Notes under the pieces: model-generated
What the model was told of the DNA's origin: nothing
What the model saw: the letters and a program-made list of their open reading frames with translations, nothing else
Database searches by the model: none
NCBI GenBank assembly: GCA_964354375.1
Contig: CAYGZQ010000058.1
Coordinates: forward strand, 834 to 26,160
Reading direction: 5' to 3'
DNA: 25,327 bases
Source: CAYGZQ01 sp964354375 [NCBI: uncultured Planctomycetota bacterium]
GTDB lineage: Bacteria > JAJVIF01 > JAPKYR01
Position numbers and translations under genes: made by a program
Part shown: one piece after another, positions 22,979 through 25,327 of the stretch
Position numbering within the stretch: the first letter of the stretch is position 1
How the letters are laid out: the number at the start of each line of letters is the position of its first letter

Positions 22979-24121
22979 ATGTTCAGAGGAGTGGTTGTCG
23001 TCATCGTCATGGCGATGCTGGTGGGCTGTGCCCATTCGCAGCAAGGGCCGGTGACGCCGAGGCTCGATGTCGGCTCAAGCGCTCTGTGTGCCGGGAGTAA
23101 CGACGGACCGTATCGGCTCTGGGGGGAGTGGACACTCTTCATCCCGCCGAGCCATGACCGAGTGGACCTGGTGCCGCGAAGAGGGGGACGATTTCACCTG
23201 AACGCGCTTAAGTTCCTCGAGGAGTACTGCACAAACTGCCTTGAGATCACGAAGATCAAGAACAACGGCGACGGTACGATCGATCTCACCGTCAAGATCA
23301 CTCATCCGTTCCCCGGGTTCCCGCAGTACACGGGATTCGATGTCAAGGGGATCATCATGTTTAACGGTTCTTACGTAAATGAAGGGGACGAGAAGTTTCC
23401 TCCGTATCCGGAGCCGTTCCGTGTGTCGTGGCGGAAGCTCGGGGACCCGCAGGTGATGAACGCGGACGGGTTCACGCTTCGATGGAGCCCGTCGTACGAT
23501 TCGGGTCTGCCGCAGCCTATATTCAACTACTGGGAGGGGAAATACGCGACCGGGGTCCCGACGGCGAATCTGAACGCGTACAAGGATTTCTACACCAATG
23601 AAAATAGGCACATCTTTGCGCACTACGGGGAGGCGACGCGGACGTACCGGATATGGCTGCCGCCGGGCGAGGCGGTGGTGGCGGGCTACGCGGTCGAGGC
23701 GTGCTGGGAGCTGCCTGTGAAGATGCCGGTGACCGACCCGATCAATGATTTCCCGTCAACAGCGAACCAGCCCGAGGCGTACAGCTTCTACTACAACGTG
23801 AACAACGGCGAGCCGATCACGGATCCCGACTGCTGCGGAGATCTTTACGATCCGTCAACAGCATATATGTATTCCAAGCAATGGGGCGGTCACACAGCAA
23901 CGCATTTCGCGTTCCACTCTGATTACAGCAACGAGGACGGCGTGTATTGGAATCCGTGCGGCGATGAGTGGCCGGATATGTACTGCGTCCACGAGTTTCA
24001 CGCCGTGAATTTCCCCGACGGCGACTACATCGGCATCGCGCTGAACTACCACCTGCCTCCGTACGATCCGAGAGACGAAATCGCGTATTCAGTGTTCGAA
24101 TTCACCATTGATCTGGAATGA
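22979..24121 (+). CDS. Lipoprotein with diverged shared domain only
   Basis: The 380-residue protein has signal peptide and lipobox MLVGC (Cys17). It is a distant relative of the shared domain and little else: RLWGEWTLFI, LKFLEEYCTNCLEI, ITHPFPGFPQYTGFDVKGIIMF, GYAVEACWELPVKMPVTDP and NDFPSTANQPEAY. Its best match in the window is the N-terminal part of the barrel protein at 2706, which shares GYAV(D/E)ACW, PVTDPxNDFP and the paired-Cys segment CTxC. Several Cys pairs (CTNC, DCCGD) suggest disulphides outside the cytoplasm. The final segment (about 290-380) has EFHAVNFPDGDYIGIALNYH and no known motif. The next gene starts 22 bases after the stop, so the two form an operon. Function unknown. 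Confidence 0.85.
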   Translation: MFRGVVVVIVMAMLVGCAHSQQGPVTPRLDVGSSALCAGSNDGPYRLWGEWTLFIPPSHDRVDLVPRRGGRFHLNALKFLEEYCTNCLEITKIKNNGDGTIDLTVKITHPFPGFPQYTGFDVKGIIMFNGSYVNEGDEKFPPYPEPFRVSWRKLGDPQVMNADGFTLRWSPSYDSGLPQPIFNYWEGKYATGVPTANLNAYKDFYTNENRHIFAHYGEATRTYRIWLPPGEAVVAGYAVEACWELPVKMPVTDPINDFPSTANQPEAYSFYYNVNNGEPITDPDCCGDLYDPSTAYMYSKQWGGHTATHFAFHSDYSNEDGVYWNPCGDEWPDMYCVHEFHAVNFPDGDYIGIALNYHLPPYDPRDEIAYSVFEFTIDLE

Positions 24122-24143
24122 GATTCATGGAAGGAGAGAAGAC

Positions 24144-25327
24144 ATGACTGTGAAGAGCTATGCATTCGCGTTTCTTGCGGTTTACATTTTTGTTGTGGCG
24201 TTTTGTACTAGCTGTGGTAATCGGGGGAATCCGTCAGAGAATGCGGTCATGCCCTCTGACAACAGCGTAGTACGGCAAGCGATGGATTTCTACGGTTCAC
24301 AAACGATCTTCGGCGACGAATCAACGAGAGGCTCCGATGTGGACATTGCATCTGTCGTCTGGGGTGGCAGCACCGTCGCAGGGGACATCGTTGTCTTCGA
24401 CGACGACACGAGCTGGGACGTTGCAGTAGCGATCGTCGACGATCCGAACGATTATCAGCATCCGGCAGTTCCTATGCTTCAGTTCCTTCGGGACGATGGA
24501 GTCATGGTCGGCGACCAGATTGAAGTCCCGTTTGTGTCGGCCCAGGTAACCTACGCCCGCCTTCCCAAGATCGACTGCACTTACCGCGGAAACGATAACC
24601 TCGAAGTCGTTGTGGCATTCCGCACAGGGCAGGATGCCTACACCTGGCAGAGCATGCAGACGTGGGACGTGAGGGTGGTAAAAATGGTGTTCGAGTATAC
24701 GTACTCGTCGAGCGGATGGGACCTTGTAAGCTCCGGCCCCATGACCGGCGGAGGGATGGCGGTCCCGTTGCTCCCGCAAACGCATCCGGACATCGTGTAT
24801 GACCAGAAAACCAGGGACATCTATCTTGCCTGGACGCATGCGACGACTTCGACGGTCGAGGTTAGGTACGCGCGGCACGATTCCGCGGAGAACGATCAGA
24901 CATGGCACGGTCCGTACTCTCTTGAGGATGAATCGGAGTGGGGACCGTACAACGGCTGGTTTGTCAGTCTTGACGTGGGCGTCGTGGCCGGGATCGGAGC
25001 GAATCCCGAGAGATATGTCGGATTCGCATATACCGGCGTTTTCCCTGAAGGGAGCGGCGACTGGCAGGGTTTCCGGCCCATCGTCGGCTGGTGGAACATA
25101 GAGAGCGGAGAGGACGACGATTCCCATCCACCCCTGGTGCGTCTCATTGTGACAGAAGTTGCCGGCTATGAGGAGCAGGTCTTCAATCCGTTCGCCCAGG
25201 GTGACGACAACAAGTATGACGCGGGCCTGATTCATGTAGACATCCCGAGCGACAACGCGACGGAGCACGGAGCGGCGGTCGTGTTTGTGCAGGACACATG
25301 CGACCCGTACACGGGAGTGTATGGCGT
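24144..25327 (+). CDS. Lipoprotein, unknown function (partial, runs off window)
   Basis: The ATG at 24144 is preceded by AAGGAGAG (24131-24138), and the frame is open for 394 codons to the end of the window, so the C-terminus is missing. The N-terminus is a signal peptide with Cys21 and Cys24 (VAFCTSCGN), followed by a linker of the NPSE type seen in the neighbours. From about residue 65 the sequence is beta-rich, with recurring blocks resembling propeller strands or BNR/Asp-box-like elements: DVAVAIVDDPND, PDIVYDQKTRDIYLAWTHA, VEVRYARHDS and RYVGFAYTGVF. No LWGYYDVYID domain is present. Inference: a surface or periplasmic beta-propeller lipoprotein working with the product of the gene before it. 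Confidence 0.8.
   Translation, partial: MTVKSYAFAFLAVYIFVVAFCTSCGNRGNPSENAVMPSDNSVVRQAMDFYGSQTIFGDESTRGSDVDIASVVWGGSTVAGDIVVFDDDTSWDVAVAIVDDPNDYQHPAVPMLQFLRDDGVMVGDQIEVPFVSAQVTYARLPKIDCTYRGNDNLEVVVAFRTGQDAYTWQSMQTWDVRVVKMVFEYTYSSSGWDLVSSGPMTGGGMAVPLLPQTHPDIVYDQKTRDIYLAWTHATTSTVEVRYARHDSAENDQTWHGPYSLEDESEWGPYNGWFVSLDVGVVAGIGANPERYVGFAYTGVFPEGSGDWQGFRPIVGWWNIESGEDDDSHPPLVRLIVTEVAGYEEQVFNPFAQGDDNKYDAGLIHVDIPSDNATEHGAAVVFVQDTCDPYTGVYG

Noticed and set aside
24321-25268. A 315-codon minus-strand open frame at the right end
   Set aside because: The plus strand there is a lipoprotein gene starting at 24144 with a clear ribosome binding site and signal peptide, open to the window edge.

Overview
The window comes from a GC-rich bacterium with a cell envelope that uses many lipoproteins. 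There are strong GGAGG-type ribosome binding sites, recognisable -35/-10 promoters, GC hairpin plus T-run terminators, and at least nine exported proteins, eight with clear lipoprotein signal peptides. The mix of seven-bladed SBBP-type propellers, PKD domains, a Kre9/KNH-like 'SPNGGEEW' domain and a pseudopilin-like protein suits an uncultured Gram-negative lineage. I cannot name the phylum from this sequence alone. No rRNA, tRNA, CRISPR array, integrase or transposase was seen.

Layout. 1-146: two and a partial copies of a 69-bp hairpin repeat. 143-2390 (minus): a two-gene operon, a PlsY-like membrane acyltransferase followed by a GNAT acyltransferase / class V aminotransferase fusion; together they look like a lipid-modifying module. 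2391-2705: divergent control region. 2706-6223 (plus): a large lipoprotein with a split glycosidase-like barrel, overlapping by 4 bases a small four-helix membrane protein. 6381-7502: a pseudopilin-like protein with an altered processing site. 7631-8830 (minus): an unrelated lipoprotein with its own strong promoter and tandem terminators. 9126-22475: five large paralogous lipoproteins in a row, all plus strand. 22979-24121: a shorter distant relative, followed by another lipoprotein gene that runs off the window at 25327.

The main theme is a modular surface lipoprotein family. Five proteins share a roughly 370-residue exported domain that begins at QTHLWGYYDVYID and ends at FFR(Y/F)DL, and two more (2706 and 22979) carry a diverged form. 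After the shared domain each protein has a different C-terminal module: Kre9/KNH-like plus two propeller blades; PKD plus propeller-like; an IPT-like Ig fold plus propeller-like; Kre9/KNH-like plus a full seven-bladed SBBP propeller; and PKD plus propeller-like again. The relationships of the N-terminal domains and of the C-terminal modules do not agree, so the array seems to have evolved by tandem duplication and module exchange at a fixed boundary. A duplicated promoter-leader-domain block (8923-10364 and 11241-12685) and an orphan propeller-blade remnant at its edge (11077-11250) record part of that history. I do not recognise the shared domain as any named family; its function is unknown to me.
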